Shown here: positions 40,453 to 49,092 of the stretch, in pieces
Layout of the letters: every line of letters starts with the position of its first letter
Position numbering within the stretch: position 1 is the first letter of the stretch
Origin: Streptomyces griseofuscus
Lineage (GTDB): Bacteria; Actinomycetota; Actinomycetes; Streptomycetales; Streptomycetaceae
NCBI RefSeq assembly: GCF_014673495.1
Contig: NZ_CP051006.1
Location: 8,059,001 to 8,123,000 of the forward strand
DNA length: 64,000 nucleotides
Direction of reading: 5' to 3'
Translations under genes and position numbers: made by a program
Notes under the pieces: model-generated
Told to the model about the DNA's origin: nothing
Databases searched by the model: none
The model's input: the letters and a program-made list of their open reading frames with translations, nothing else

Positions 40453-41424
40453 ATGTGGCCAGGAGAGCAGCCACCGGGGGGCGGACAGAACCCGCAGCGG
40501 CCCCCGGTCGAACATCAGCCGAACCCGTATCAGCAGGCCGGGTACCACCAGCCGAACCCCTACCAGCAGCCCCAGCCCTGGAACGCGCCCACCCAGCCGG
40601 CCGGCGCGCCCCTGCCGGCGCCGACGGGCGGCGGTGGGGGCCGGGACCGTACCAAGCTCGTCGCGGTCATCGCCGCCGCCGCGGTCGTCGTCGCCGCGGG
40701 TGTCACCGGCTTCGTGCTGCTCGGCGGAGACAAGCACGACCGGGTGGACCCGGGCCCCACCCCGGCCCCGACAGGGGCATCCCAGCAGAGCACCGACAAC
40801 CCGCGCGGTCCCGACGGCCGAACCGCGACGGTCAAGGGCTGGAAGGTCGTCACCAACCCGGCCCAGGGCATCGCCTTCGACGTGCCCCCGCAGTGGAAGC
40901 TCCAGACCCCAGACTGGGTCACCTACGTCTCCAAGAACGACGACCCCGACGACAAGCCGCTCATCGGGGTCCAGGCCCCCGCGTCGCTCCAGCCCAAGTG
41001 GTGCTCCGCGGACACCGACATGAACGGCACGGTGGACGACACCGCCCTGGCCACCGCGGGCAGCAGGCGCAACAACGGGGCCCGCAGCACCGCGGAGATA
41101 GCCGGCGCCGACCCGAAAACCTGGGTCTTCGGCGCCTACACCCAGCCCGACAGGACCAAGGTGAAGTCCGGCACCGTCGAACCCTTCACCACCACCTCCG
41201 GTCTCCAGGGTGATCTGGGCAGCGCCTGGTCCGCCGGGGTGAAGAAGTCCCAGAAGTGTGTGACCGACGGCAAGGCGTGGACCTTCGCCTTCAAGAACGC
41301 CCAAGGTGACCTGGTCTCCTGGTCGTTCTTCGGCGCCAAGGGCGTCTCCGGCGAGGTGACGGACGAGACGGTACGGAAGATCGCCGCCACGGTGCGCCTG
41401 TACAAGCCCCCGTCCGACTCCTGA
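40453..41424 (+). CDS. Single-pass membrane protein with Pro/Gln-rich N-terminus, 323 aa
   Basis: Residues 1-65 are cytoplasmic and rich in Pro, Gln and Tyr, with repeated HQPNPYQQ-type units. A transmembrane helix follows at about 69-92 (VAVIAAAAVVVAAGVTGFVLL). The extracytoplasmic part (about 95-323) has a Thr/Pro linker and a globular domain with two Cys residues (KWCSAD and KKSQKCVTDG) that may form a disulfide. The layout matches the many unnamed Streptomyces membrane proteins. TATCGT lies eight bases before the ATG, so the transcript may be leaderless. Its function is unknown. Confidence 0.8.
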   Translation: MWPGEQPPGGGQNPQRPPVEHQPNPYQQAGYHQPNPYQQPQPWNAPTQPAGAPLPAPTGGGGGRDRTKLVAVIAAAAVVVAAGVTGFVLLGGDKHDRVDPGPTPAPTGASQQSTDNPRGPDGRTATVKGWKVVTNPAQGIAFDVPPQWKLQTPDWVTYVSKNDDPDDKPLIGVQAPASLQPKWCSADTDMNGTVDDTALATAGSRRNNGARSTAEIAGADPKTWVFGAYTQPDRTKVKSGTVEPFTTTSGLQGDLGSAWSAGVKKSQKCVTDGKAWTFAFKNAQGDLVSWSFFGAKGVSGEVTDETVRKIAATVRLYKPPSDS

Positions 41425-41494
41425 CGCCCCTCACCGACCGCCCCGAGGCGGCACGCTTCCGCCGAAGTGCCGCTCCGGGGTGGTAGCCCCCTGA

Positions 41495-41522
41495 ACCGAC
41501 CGGGGGACAGCCCCCGGTCGGT
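41495..41522 (+). terminator. Terminator after the membrane-protein gene
   Basis: A perfect 12-base-pair stem (41495-41506 with 41511-41522) closes on ACAG. A second imperfect hairpin lies just before it (about 41439-41484). Both fall between the membrane-protein gene and the desaturase. Confidence 0.75.
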
Positions 41523-41573
41523 CCGGTGGCTGGCAGGCTGTCTCGGGCGGACGGCCGTCGGGAGACTCGACGC

Positions 41574-42653
41574 ATGACGATTTCCACCGACGCGTCCCTG
41601 GTCACCGGACCATCTGCCGCCCCTTCCCGCACCTCGCCGCCGCGGTCCGGCAGCGACTTCGCCGGACTCTCCCGGCGCATCACCGAGGCGGGTCTGCTGA
41701 AGCGGCGCACCGGTTACTACACGGTGCGGCTCGGCCTGGTGATCGCGCTGCTGGCGGCCGGCTGGGGGACCTTCGCCGTGCTCGGCGACACCTGGTGGCA
41801 ACTCGCGGTCGCCGCCTTCCTGTCCCTCGCCTTCGGCCAAGTCGCCCTGGTGGCACACGACCTGGCTCACCGACAGGTCTTCCGGCGGCGTCGGCCGAGC
41901 GAGACATGGGGCCGGCTCTTCGGCAACCTCGCCATCGGCATGAGCTACGGCTGGTGGATGAACAAGCACACCCGCCACCACGCCAACCCGAACCACGAGG
42001 AACTCGACCCCGATGTCGCCCCGGACATCCTGGTGTGGTCCACCGACCAGGCCCGCGACAGCAAGGGCGTGGCCCGGCTCATCGGCGGCCACCAGGCGTT
42101 CCTGTTCTTCCCGCTGCTGACCCTGGAAGGCTTCAACCTGCATGTCGCGAGCGTGCGCGCGCTGCGCTCGCCGTCGATGAAGAACCGGCTCCTCGAGGGC
42201 TCCCTGCTCCTCCTCCACATAGCGGCCTACCTGTCCGCGCTGTTCCTGGTGCTCTCCCCCGGGAAGGCGGTGGCGTTCCTCGCCGTGCACCAGTGCCTGT
42301 TCGGTGTCTACCTGGGCTGCACCTTCGCGCCGAACCACAAGGGCATGCCGACCCTCAGCGGTGACGAACGGCCCGACTTCCTGCGCCGCCAGGTGCTCAC
42401 CTCCCGCAATGTGCGCGGTGGCCTGCTCACCGATGTGATGCTCGGCGGGCTCAACTACCAGATCGAGCACCACCTGTTCCCGAGCATGCCCACGCCCCAT
42501 CTGCGCCGGGCCCGGACCGTCGTGCGGGCGTACTGCGCGGAGATAGGCGTGCCGTACCACGAGACCGGGCTGATCCGGTCCTACCGCGAGGCGCTCACCC
42601 ATATGCACCGGGTGGGGGAGCCCATCAGGCGGCAGCGCCGGGCGGCGTCCTGA
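41574..42653 (+). CDS. Membrane fatty acid desaturase, 359 aa
   Basis: A di-iron acyl-lipid or acyl-CoA desaturase that introduces cis double bonds. The three histidine boxes are present: HDLAH, HTRHH and QIEHH. Several hydrophobic helices lie between them, as in the family, and the length is normal. The start at 41574 follows GGGAGAC. It has no electron-transfer partner next to it. The protein should lie in the cell membrane and adjust fluidity. It is followed by a bidirectional hairpin and a convergent acetyltransferase. Confidence 0.93.
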   Translation: MTISTDASLVTGPSAAPSRTSPPRSGSDFAGLSRRITEAGLLKRRTGYYTVRLGLVIALLAAGWGTFAVLGDTWWQLAVAAFLSLAFGQVALVAHDLAHRQVFRRRRPSETWGRLFGNLAIGMSYGWWMNKHTRHHANPNHEELDPDVAPDILVWSTDQARDSKGVARLIGGHQAFLFFPLLTLEGFNLHVASVRALRSPSMKNRLLEGSLLLLHIAAYLSALFLVLSPGKAVAFLAVHQCLFGVYLGCTFAPNHKGMPTLSGDERPDFLRRQVLTSRNVRGGLLTDVMLGGLNYQIEHHLFPSMPTPHLRRARTVVRAYCAEIGVPYHETGLIRSYREALTHMHRVGEPIRRQRRAAS

Positions 42654-42713
42654 CCCGCGGCCCCGGGGCCGCCCGCTCTCGTCCTGCGGCCCCGGGACCC
42701 GCGAGGGTCAGCC
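42652..42713. terminator. Candidate bidirectional terminator
   Basis: A GC-rich palindrome with outer arms CTGACCC and GGGTCAG encloses a perfect inner GCGGCCCCGGGGCCGC. It lies between the convergent desaturase and Vat-like genes. There is no T-run. Confidence 0.55.
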
Positions 42714-42719
42714 GGTACC

Positions 42720-43361
42720 TCAGGCGCGCGGGGCGGCCGCTTCGAGTTCGGTGATGGTCCCCGCCATGATGGTGCGGATGTGCTCGGTGATGTGCTCCGG
42801 GGGCCAGTCCCACCAGGCCACCGCGAGCAGCCGGGCGACATCCTCGGCGCTGTAGCGGGTGCGGATCAGGCGCGCCGGGTTGCCGCCGACGACGCCGTAG
42901 TCGGGTACGTCCGCGGTGACCACGGCGCCGGTCGCGATGATCGCGCCGTGGCCGATCCGTACGCCGGGCATCACCGTCGCGCCGTGCCCGAACCAGACGT
43001 CGTTGCCGACGACGGTGTCCCCTCGGTTCGGCAGGCCGGTGAGCAGGTCGAAGTGCGCGGACCAGGAGCCGCCCATGGTGGGGAACGGGAAGGTCGAGGG
43101 GCCGTCCATGCGATGGTTGGCGCCGTTCATGATGAACCGCACGCCGGTGCCGAGCGCGCAGAAGCTGCCGATGACCAGCTTCTCCGGCCCGTAGTGGTAG
43201 AGCACGCTGCGCGTCTCGAAGGCGGTCGCGTCGTCGGGGTCGTCGTAGTACGAGTACTCCCCGACCTCGATCAGCGGGGACTTCACCAGGGGCTTCAACA
43301 GGACGACACGCGGCTGCTCGGGCATCGGATGCAGGACGGTCGGATCGGCCGGTACAGGCAT
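42720..43361 (-). CDS. Vat-like xenobiotic acetyltransferase, 213 aa
   Basis: A hexapeptide-repeat acetyltransferase close to the Vat group that inactivates streptogramin A antibiotics. The signature parts are VEVGEYSYYD-like EVGEYSYYDDP, ALGTGVRFIMNGANHRMDG with the catalytic His, TVVGNDVWFGHGATVMPGV, and the C-terminal WWDWPPEHITEHI. These match Vat in order and spacing. The ATG at 43361 has CAGGAG in front; an in-frame ATG further upstream is less likely. It might be a self-protection or general resistance gene. The substrate must be tested because chloramphenicol acetyltransferase-like relatives share the fold. Confidence 0.85.
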   Translation of the reverse strand: MPVPADPTVLHPMPEQPRVVLLKPLVKSPLIEVGEYSYYDDPDDATAFETRSVLYHYGPEKLVIGSFCALGTGVRFIMNGANHRMDGPSTFPFPTMGGSWSAHFDLLTGLPNRGDTVVGNDVWFGHGATVMPGVRIGHGAIIATGAVVTADVPDYGVVGGNPARLIRTRYSAEDVARLLAVAWWDWPPEHITEHIRTIMAGTITELEAAAPRA

Positions 43362-43617
43362 GGAGAGGGGCTCCTGGGCGGACTCGGCTGCGACGGGCCG
43401 TTCCATGATCGCGGGGCAGGGCCGGCCCCGACAACCGATTGCGCGGCCTGCGGACCGATCGTCGTCCCACCGCCGTGGTGCAGTGAAATGGACCGCAGGG
43501 TCAAGTGGTTGACGCTGCCCGGTCGAGCTGTTGTACGGTCCACTCGTTCCACCGCTGGTGAGGGACGTGCCATGCCCGGTGTCGCCCGACCGCCGCACCA
43601 CCGTCGAGGAGACCGAT

Positions 43618-44265
43618 ATGTTCATCCAGCCCTGGGACGCCGGTCTCGACGACGCCGAATGGCAGACCTGGATCGCCGACGGCCACGACTTCGGGCACCT
43701 CTGCGTCAACGGTCTGCCCGGTGCGGCGCCCGTCGTGGTCCCCACCCACTTCGTCTGCGACGGCAACCGGCTGCTGATCCACCTCGCCCGGCCCAACCCG
43801 GTCTGGAAGGCGATCGAGCACGACCCGAACGTCACCTTCGACGTCAGCGGCGACTACGCCTTCATCCCCGGCACCTGGCGCGCCGCGCCCGGCGTCCCAC
43901 CCACCGACGGCGTGCCGACCAGCTACTACGCGGCCGTCCAGTTCACCTGCCGCGCCCGCGTCATCGACGACCCCCAGGCCAAGGCCGAGCTGCTGCGCCG
44001 CCAGCTGGCGCACTTCCAGCCCGACGGCGACCACGCCCCGGTCGAGGTCGACCAGCCGCCCTACGGCCGGATGCTGCCGGGCATCCGCGGCCTGGAGCTG
44101 GACGTGGTCGAGGTGCGCGCCAAGTTCAAGTACGACGACCGGAAACCCGTGGAACTGCGCACCACCGTCGCCGACCGTCTCACCGAACGCGGCGAGGGCC
44201 TCGACGTGCCCACGGCCCGCCAGCAGCTGCGCCGCGTGGACCGCATCGGCACCTGGAAGCCCTGA
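43618..44265 (+). CDS. PaiB-like FMN-binding protein, 215 aa
   Basis: A flavin-reductase/pyridoxamine-oxidase-like split barrel of the PaiB group: GHDFGHLCVNGLPGAAPVVVPTHF at the start, LLIHLARPNPVWKAI in the middle, and the conserved C-terminal AKFKYDDRKPVELR. In other bacteria PaiB is annotated as a regulator or as an FMN-binding protein of stress responses; the biochemical role is not settled. ATG 43618 follows GAGGAG. It is divergent from the Vat-like gene. Confidence 0.88.
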   Translation: MFIQPWDAGLDDAEWQTWIADGHDFGHLCVNGLPGAAPVVVPTHFVCDGNRLLIHLARPNPVWKAIEHDPNVTFDVSGDYAFIPGTWRAAPGVPPTDGVPTSYYAAVQFTCRARVIDDPQAKAELLRRQLAHFQPDGDHAPVEVDQPPYGRMLPGIRGLELDVVEVRAKFKYDDRKPVELRTTVADRLTERGEGLDVPTARQQLRRVDRIGTWKP

Positions 44266-44458
44266 CCCCGCCTCCGGACCACGCGGCTACGGTGCCCACG
44301 CCTCACCCCGACGCCGAGCCGGGCGCCGGAGCGAGCTCGCATGATCGCCGTACGCTCCGCAGAATGGTGCTGTATCCGACCTGCCACGCGGGCCTCACCG
44401 CCGTACGGGGCCGCAGCCCGGTCTCCGCGAGGTGGGCGCCCCGTATCCGGGAGGCGAC

Positions 44459-45133
44459 ATGCACCACCGCACGGTCGAGGAGCTCATGACCCGGGACGTC
44501 GTCCGGGCCCGGAGCGACACCTCGTTCAAGGAGCTCGCGAGGTTTCTGGAGGAGAACGACATCACCGCCGTACCCGTGGTGGACGAGATGGACCGTCCGA
44601 TCGGCGTGGTGTCCGAGGCCGATCTGCTGCGCAAGAGCGCCGACCAGGCCGACCCCTCGGGGCTGACCCCCGTCCCGCATCTGGAGGCATGGGAGCGGGC
44701 CAAGGCCGAGGGCGCACGCGCCGAGGAACTGATGTCCGCCCCCGCGGTGTGCGCCCGCCCCGAATGGTCCGTGGTCGAGGCCGCCCGGCTCATGGAGACC
44801 CAGCACGTCAAACGCCTGCCCGTGGTGGATGAGGCGGACCGGCTCGTGGGCATCGTCAGTCGGGCCGATCTACTGCGGATCTTCCTGCGCCGCGACGAGG
44901 CGATCCGTGAGGAGATCAACCGGGATCTGCTGCGGGGCACACTGCTCCTGGACCCCCGCGATGTGACGGCCGACGTGCGCGACGGCCGGGTCACCGTGTC
45001 CGGCATCGTGGAGTTCAAGAGCCAGATCCCCGTCGTGGAGCAGCTGTGCCGCGGGGTCGACGGGGTGGTGTCGGTGTCCGGGGGCCTCACCTTCCGGACG
45101 GACGACGCCCGGGACGCGCCCACCGGAGTGTGA
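44459..45133 (+). CDS. Tandem CBS protein with C-terminal BON domain, 224 aa
   Basis: Two CBS domains (about residues 9-60 and 88-140) form a nucleotide-sensing pair: VEELMTRDVVRA, ITAVPVVDEMDRPIGVVSEADLL, then AEELMSAPAVCA and RLPVVDEADRLVGIVSRADLL. A BON domain follows at about 150-215 (DVTADVRDGRVTVSGIVEF). The protein is soluble. The start at 44459 has GGGAGG just ahead; a GTG at 44432 is also in frame. In Streptomyces such genes sit with universal stress proteins, as here, and respond to low oxygen or dormancy in some cases. Binding of ATP or AMP is inferred. Confidence 0.92.
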   Translation: MHHRTVEELMTRDVVRARSDTSFKELARFLEENDITAVPVVDEMDRPIGVVSEADLLRKSADQADPSGLTPVPHLEAWERAKAEGARAEELMSAPAVCARPEWSVVEAARLMETQHVKRLPVVDEADRLVGIVSRADLLRIFLRRDEAIREEINRDLLRGTLLLDPRDVTADVRDGRVTVSGIVEFKSQIPVVEQLCRGVDGVVSVSGGLTFRTDDARDAPTGV

Positions 45134-45197
45134 GCGCCGGTTCCGGTCGAAGGCCGTCCTCGGTCCCGTCCCCGGTCCCGTCGCTGGGATGAGGCCG

Positions 45198-45472
45198 CTT
45201 CGCCTGCGTGAGCCTGGTCGGCACCTGGATGCAGGCGGTGGCCCAGTCCCGGCTGATCCTTGAGCTGACCGGCTTGGGCACGGTGCTGGGGCTGGTGGTG
45301 GCCGTGCAGTTCCTGCCGGTGCCGCTGCTCGGCGACTACGGCGGACTTGTCGCCGACCGGGCGGACAAAGCCGTCTGCTGATGGCCACCCAGACGGCCCT
45401 GGCCGCGCTCGCCCTGATCCTGGGCCTGCTCACCATCAGCCGTCTGGTGCGGCTGTGGATGAGCCCGTACCG
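45198..45472 (+). pseudogene. MFS_3-type transporter N-terminal fragment
   Basis: The first helices of an enterobactin-exporter-like (MFS_3) transporter are recognisable: SLVGTWMQAVAQSRLILELTG, LVVAVQFLPVPLLGDYGGLVADRADK, then a stop at 45379. In the next frame MATQTALAALALILGLLTISRLVRLWM continues the family sequence. The start of the gene and everything after the third helix are missing. A frameshift and two truncations make this a dead remnant. Confidence 0.7.
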
Positions 45473-45706
45473 CTGTCCGGGCGCGGGACCGCACGCCGAG
45501 GCCGGTCAGACGACATCGAGGACGTCGGCCACCGGACGGCGGGAGCTCGCGGGGCCCTCGGGGCCGTAGCGAGCCGGAGGACCATCTGGACATAGGCCAT
45601 GGCCGACAGGGGTCGCGGACGGTCCAGCGGATCTCGGACCACTCCAGGGGCTGGCAGGTGAGCGAGGCGACCAGACCGTCGGTGGTGGCGCTAAGCAGGA
45701 CCCGGC

Positions 45707-46618
45707 TCACCCGTGGGTCGGGACCGCGATCACGGGGCAGCGGGCGTGATGCAGCACGCCCTGGCTCACCGAGCCCAGCAGCATGCCGGCGAAGCCACCG
45801 CGCCCCCGTGTGCCCACCACCAGGCCCAGCGCGTGTTCGGAGGCATCGGTGAGCACCTGCACCGGATGGCCCGCGACCACCTCGTGGCGCAGGTCCACCT
45901 CGGGATAGCGGGCATGGCGGCCCGCCACGACCTCGGAGAGGAGCCGCCGGGACTCCTCCTGCGCCCCGCGTTCGTCGAAGGCCCGCAGCGGACCGTGCTC
46001 CCACACCAGCAAGGCCCGCAGCGCCGCGCCGCGCAGCGCCGCCTCCTCGAACGCCACGTCGACCGCCGCCGCGGAGCGCTCGCTGCCGTCGACGCCGACG
46101 ACGTAGTACGGCGGGTCCTGGGTGGTGTGTTCCGGCTCGGGCACGACCACCAGAGGGCAGTGCGTACGGGCCATCACCGGGAGGGCGATCGACGCGGAGC
46201 CGAACACCTCCTGGCGCCGGCTCAGATGGTGCGAGCCGAGGACGAGCGAGGTGGCGTCGCGGCTCTGCTCGCACAGCGTCCACACCGGATCGCCCTCGGC
46301 GAGCAGTGTGTCCACCTCCAGGCCGGGATGCCGGGCCGTGACGAACTCCGCGACCTCCTCCAGCACCTTCTTGCCGGCCTCGTGCAGCGCCTCGTTCCAC
46401 CCCTCCCAGGAGGGCGGCACCGCCGTCCTGCGGTCACCGGGTGTCGGTACGCCCTCGACATGGACCAGCCGCAGCGGCAGCCGACGGCGGGCGGCCTCGT
46501 CCGCCGCCCAGGCCGGGGCCGTCCGGCGGGCGGGGTCGGGGTCGAGACCCACCACGATCGGCCGGCGGCCGGAGCCGGGGTTCCGGTCGTCCTTGCGCGC
46601 GGGTACGGGAGCGGTCAT
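45707..46618 (-). CDS. Tandem universal stress protein, 303 aa
   Basis: Two Usp domains of about 140 residues each. The first starts RPIVVGLDPDPARRTAPAWAADEAA, and the second YYVVGVDGSERSAAAVDVAFEEAALRG ends GLVVGTRGRGGFAGMLLGSVSQGVLHHARCPVIAVP, with the ATP-binding G-x2-G-x9-GS motif. The first domain's loop (LVLGSHHLSRRQEVFGSASIAL) is less typical. The start overlaps the stop of a 54-codon reading frame by ATGA. The protein is cytosolic and probably a stress-survival factor. Confidence 0.93.
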   Translation of the reverse strand: MTAPVPARKDDRNPGSGRRPIVVGLDPDPARRTAPAWAADEAARRRLPLRLVHVEGVPTPGDRRTAVPPSWEGWNEALHEAGKKVLEEVAEFVTARHPGLEVDTLLAEGDPVWTLCEQSRDATSLVLGSHHLSRRQEVFGSASIALPVMARTHCPLVVVPEPEHTTQDPPYYVVGVDGSERSAAAVDVAFEEAALRGAALRALLVWEHGPLRAFDERGAQEESRRLLSEVVAGRHARYPEVDLRHEVVAGHPVQVLTDASEHALGLVVGTRGRGGFAGMLLGSVSQGVLHHARCPVIAVPTHG

Positions 46619-46779
46619 CGCCCCATCTCCTCCCTGCGGCGGAGCACCGCCGCGACTTCCATGAAAGCCCGGAACCGGAGGCCCTGCCAGGGGACCATCG
46701 GCCCCCGGTAGGGCCCCTCGGCATGCCGACCGAGAATCCGGACGAAAGGGCCTCCGGCCTTGTTCGCGATGCCCACCAT
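46615..46779 (-). CDS. Small 54-aa protein coupled to the universal stress gene
   Basis: A short frame begins at an ATG preceded by GAAGAGG and ends in a TGA that overlaps the ATG of the universal stress protein (ATGA). The peptide starts MVGIANKAGGPFVRILGRHAEG and ends FMEVAAVLRRREEMGR; it is basic and has no signal or membrane helix. The good ribosome site and the overlap argue that it is translated. No family is recognised. Confidence 0.5.
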   Translation of the reverse strand: MVGIANKAGGPFVRILGRHAEGPYRGPMVPWQGLRFRAFMEVAAVLRRREEMGR

Positions 46780-46870
46780 GGGCGACCTCTTCTCCGGCGG
46801 CTGCGCGCCGGTGTCACCTGCCGGACGGGCCCGCGGGCCGATGTCAGCCGCAAGACGGCCCGCGCCGATG

Positions 46871-47325
46871 TCACCCGCCGCCCCGGGTCGCGGCCCATCT
46901 GCGTCGTACCGCTTCCGCGTGCTCGGACTCCTCCAACCCAAGCTCCAGCGTGGCCAGTTCGTCGCGCAGTCGGGGGATCCAGTGGCGGCGCAGGGCGCGT
47001 ATCCGTTGCCGGGTCCGTGCGGACTCGCGGCCAGCAGGTCGGCGGCCTTACCGTGTACGGCGAGTTACGCGGCGGCGCGGAGGGCGGCACGGTACGCCGC
47101 CTCGGCGTGCGCCAGCGCGGTGCTGGGCGGGGTCGGCTCCGCCGCGCCGCGCACCGGGTCCGTCCAGTCGACCGCCGCCGGATGGCGCTGCCCATGAGCA
47201 CGGCCCACCGAACGTCGACGCGCGCCTGGTCCGCCGGTGCCGACCGTAGCGGCGCGCTCTCGCCGCCGAGGATTACCCCGCGCACCAGCCAGGTCTCCGC
47301 CTCGGCCAGTCGCTTCCGCCACACC
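46871..47325 (-). pseudogene. V-type ATPase subunit D remnant
   Basis: Pieces of a V-type ATP synthase subunit D are spread over three frames. LAEAETWLVRGVILGGESAPLRSAPADQARVDVRWAVLMG is followed, one frame over, by HPAAVDWTDPVRGAAEP and ALAHAEAAYRAALRAAA, then a stop. In a third frame RQRIRALRRHWIPRLRDELATLELGLEESEHAEAV ends at a TGA at 46871. The helical coiled-coil C-terminus is well preserved. The N-terminal part and the frame are lost. No other V-ATPase subunits are near. Confidence 0.65.
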
Positions 47326-47435
47326 CGGCCGCCTGCCCGCGCCGCCCCCCGCGCGGCCCGAACGGCGGGGCAGTGTAAGCCTGTTGGCGGGCGACGCCCC
47401 GGACTCCGTCTCCGTTCCTCGAACCAGGGCAGCCC

Positions 47436-48067
47436 ATGGTGCGCGAGGTGATGGACGTGCCCGCCGCGCACATCCGCGCCGATCCGCCCTACCGCGACAT
47501 CACCCGGATGCTGGCGCGCGAGCAGGCGGGCGCGCTGCCGGTGGTCGAGGCGGAGGACCATGTGGTGGGCGTCGTATCGGAGTCCGATCTGCTGGCCAAA
47601 GACGCCTTCGAGGCATCCGGCCATCGGCCCGGGCCCATCGGGAGGCTGCGCGAGCGCCGGCTGCGCGGCAAGGCCCGGGGTGAGACCGCCGCCGACCTGA
47701 TGACCAGCCCCGTGATCACCGTGCTGCCCGGGGCGACGGTGGCCGAGGCCGCGTGGCTCTCCGCCCTGTACCGGCTCAAGCTGATGCCGTCACCGACCGG
47801 GAGGGCCGGCTGGTCGGCGTCGTCCGCAGGGACGCCTTGCTCCAGGCCCTGATCAGGGACGACGCCGGTATCCGGGCCGAGGTCGAGGCCACGGTCGAGA
47901 CGACCCGCCCACCGGCCGACCGGGACGCCGTGCAGGTGGCCGTGCGCGACGGCATCGTGGAACTGACCGGACGGATGCCGACGGCGACCGCACGGCGACT
48001 GCTCGCGGAGATCGAGCGGATCGCCGACGTGATCGAGGTGAAGAACCTCCTCGGCTCCGGCACCTGA
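47436..48067 (+). pseudogene. Second CBS-BON protein, frameshifted
   Basis: A gene like the one at 44459-45133. The first CBS domain is intact (MVREVMDVPAAHIRA, AGALPVVEAEDHVVGVVSESDLLAKDA). The second starts AADLMTSPVITVLPGATVAEAAWL and breaks near 47786, where one base seems missing after KLM. The next frame continues VTDREGRLVGVVRRDALLQAL and then the BON domain (VQVAVRDGIVELTGRMPTATA). A single indel accounts for the damage, so a sequence error should be excluded first. Confidence 0.8.
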
Positions 48068-48125
48068 CACCGGTCGCCACCGCGGCATCACCGCGGTGCC
48101 GGAACTCACCCCGGAGGCGCGGACC

Positions 48126-49022
48126 ATGTCCCGAACCGTCACCGCAGGCATCGACGACTCGCCCGAGAGCCGGGCCGCCGCCGAGTGGGCGGCCCGCGAG
48201 GCAGAGCTGCGCGGCCTGCCCCTGAAGATCGTGTACGTCCAGGAGCCCACGCCCAGGATGGCCGCTCGTACCCCGCTGTTCGACCTCGACAGCTACCGGC
48301 GCTGGGCCGAGCGGATGGCCGAGGAGGCCGCCAGCGGCATCCGGGCCCGCCATCCGGACCTCGACGTGAGCACCGCGCAGCTCACGGGGACCGTGGCCGA
48401 TGTGCTGTGCGAGGCCGCGGGCGACGCCGAACTGCTCGTGCTGGGTTCCCGGGGCCTCGGCCGGCTCGGCGGCTTCCTGGTCGGCTCGGTGAGCCTTGCC
48501 GTCGTGGCCCGCGCCGAACGCCCGGTGGTGCTGGTGCGGGCGGGGGAGGAGACCGGAGACGCACAGCGGACGGAGCCGGCGGGCAGACCGCCCGGCACCG
48601 GAGCCGTCGTGCTCGGCCTCGATGTCGACGAACCGGCCGAACCGCTGCTGGAGTTCGCCTTCGACGCCGCCGCGCGCCACGGAGCCCCGCTGCGCGCCGT
48701 CCATGTCTGGCCGGAGCCGCCGACCTCCTTCTACCGCTTCTACGGTGACGCCGAACTCTACGACGACCTGCAACGCGGGCAGGCCACCCTGCTGACCGAG
48801 GTGCTGCGCCCCTGGCGGCAGAAGTACCCGGACGTCGAGGTGATCGAGGCGAGCCGCTGCGGCAGCGCCGCCCAGGTCCTCGTCGACCAGTCCCACGACG
48901 CCTGCCTCGTGGCCGTCGGCCGCCGCATCCGCACCCGCTCCTTCGGCTTCCACCTCGGCCATGTCCTGCACTCCGCGCTGCACCACATCGCCGCCCCGGT
49001 CGCGGTCGTCCCGCACAGCTGA
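48126..49022 (+). CDS. Tandem universal stress protein, 298 aa
   Basis: Two Usp domains. The first begins SRTVTAGIDDSPESRAAAEWAAREAELRG and ends with the ATP-loop GSRGLGRLGGFLVGSVSLAVVARAERPVVLVR. The second is VVLGLDVDEPAEPLLEFAFDAAARHGAPL, and its loop (VGRRIRTRSFGFHLGHVLHSALHH) lacks the Gly-rich ATP motif, so only the first half may bind ATP. A perfect hairpin (48078-48085 with 48091-48098) lies in the gap from the CBS-BON pseudogene. ATG 48126 follows CCGGAGG. Confidence 0.92.
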   Translation: MSRTVTAGIDDSPESRAAAEWAAREAELRGLPLKIVYVQEPTPRMAARTPLFDLDSYRRWAERMAEEAASGIRARHPDLDVSTAQLTGTVADVLCEAAGDAELLVLGSRGLGRLGGFLVGSVSLAVVARAERPVVLVRAGEETGDAQRTEPAGRPPGTGAVVLGLDVDEPAEPLLEFAFDAAARHGAPLRAVHVWPEPPTSFYRFYGDAELYDDLQRGQATLLTEVLRPWRQKYPDVEVIEASRCGSAAQVLVDQSHDACLVAVGRRIRTRSFGFHLGHVLHSALHHIAAPVAVVPHS

Positions 49023-49092
49023 CGTCCCGCGCGGCTGACGCCTCGCACGGCTGACGGCCGGGAAGCTGACGGCGGGTGCTCGCGAATGCCGC

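Noticed and set aside
45473..45706. A gene between the MFS_3 remnant and the universal stress gene
   Set aside because: No frame shows recognisable family sequence or a ribosome site; I see nothing supported there.
46691..46705. GGGACC/GGCCCC dyad as a DevR-type dormancy box
   Set aside because: It lies inside a coding frame, lacks the central TT pattern of DevR sites, and such GC dyads are common in this DNA.
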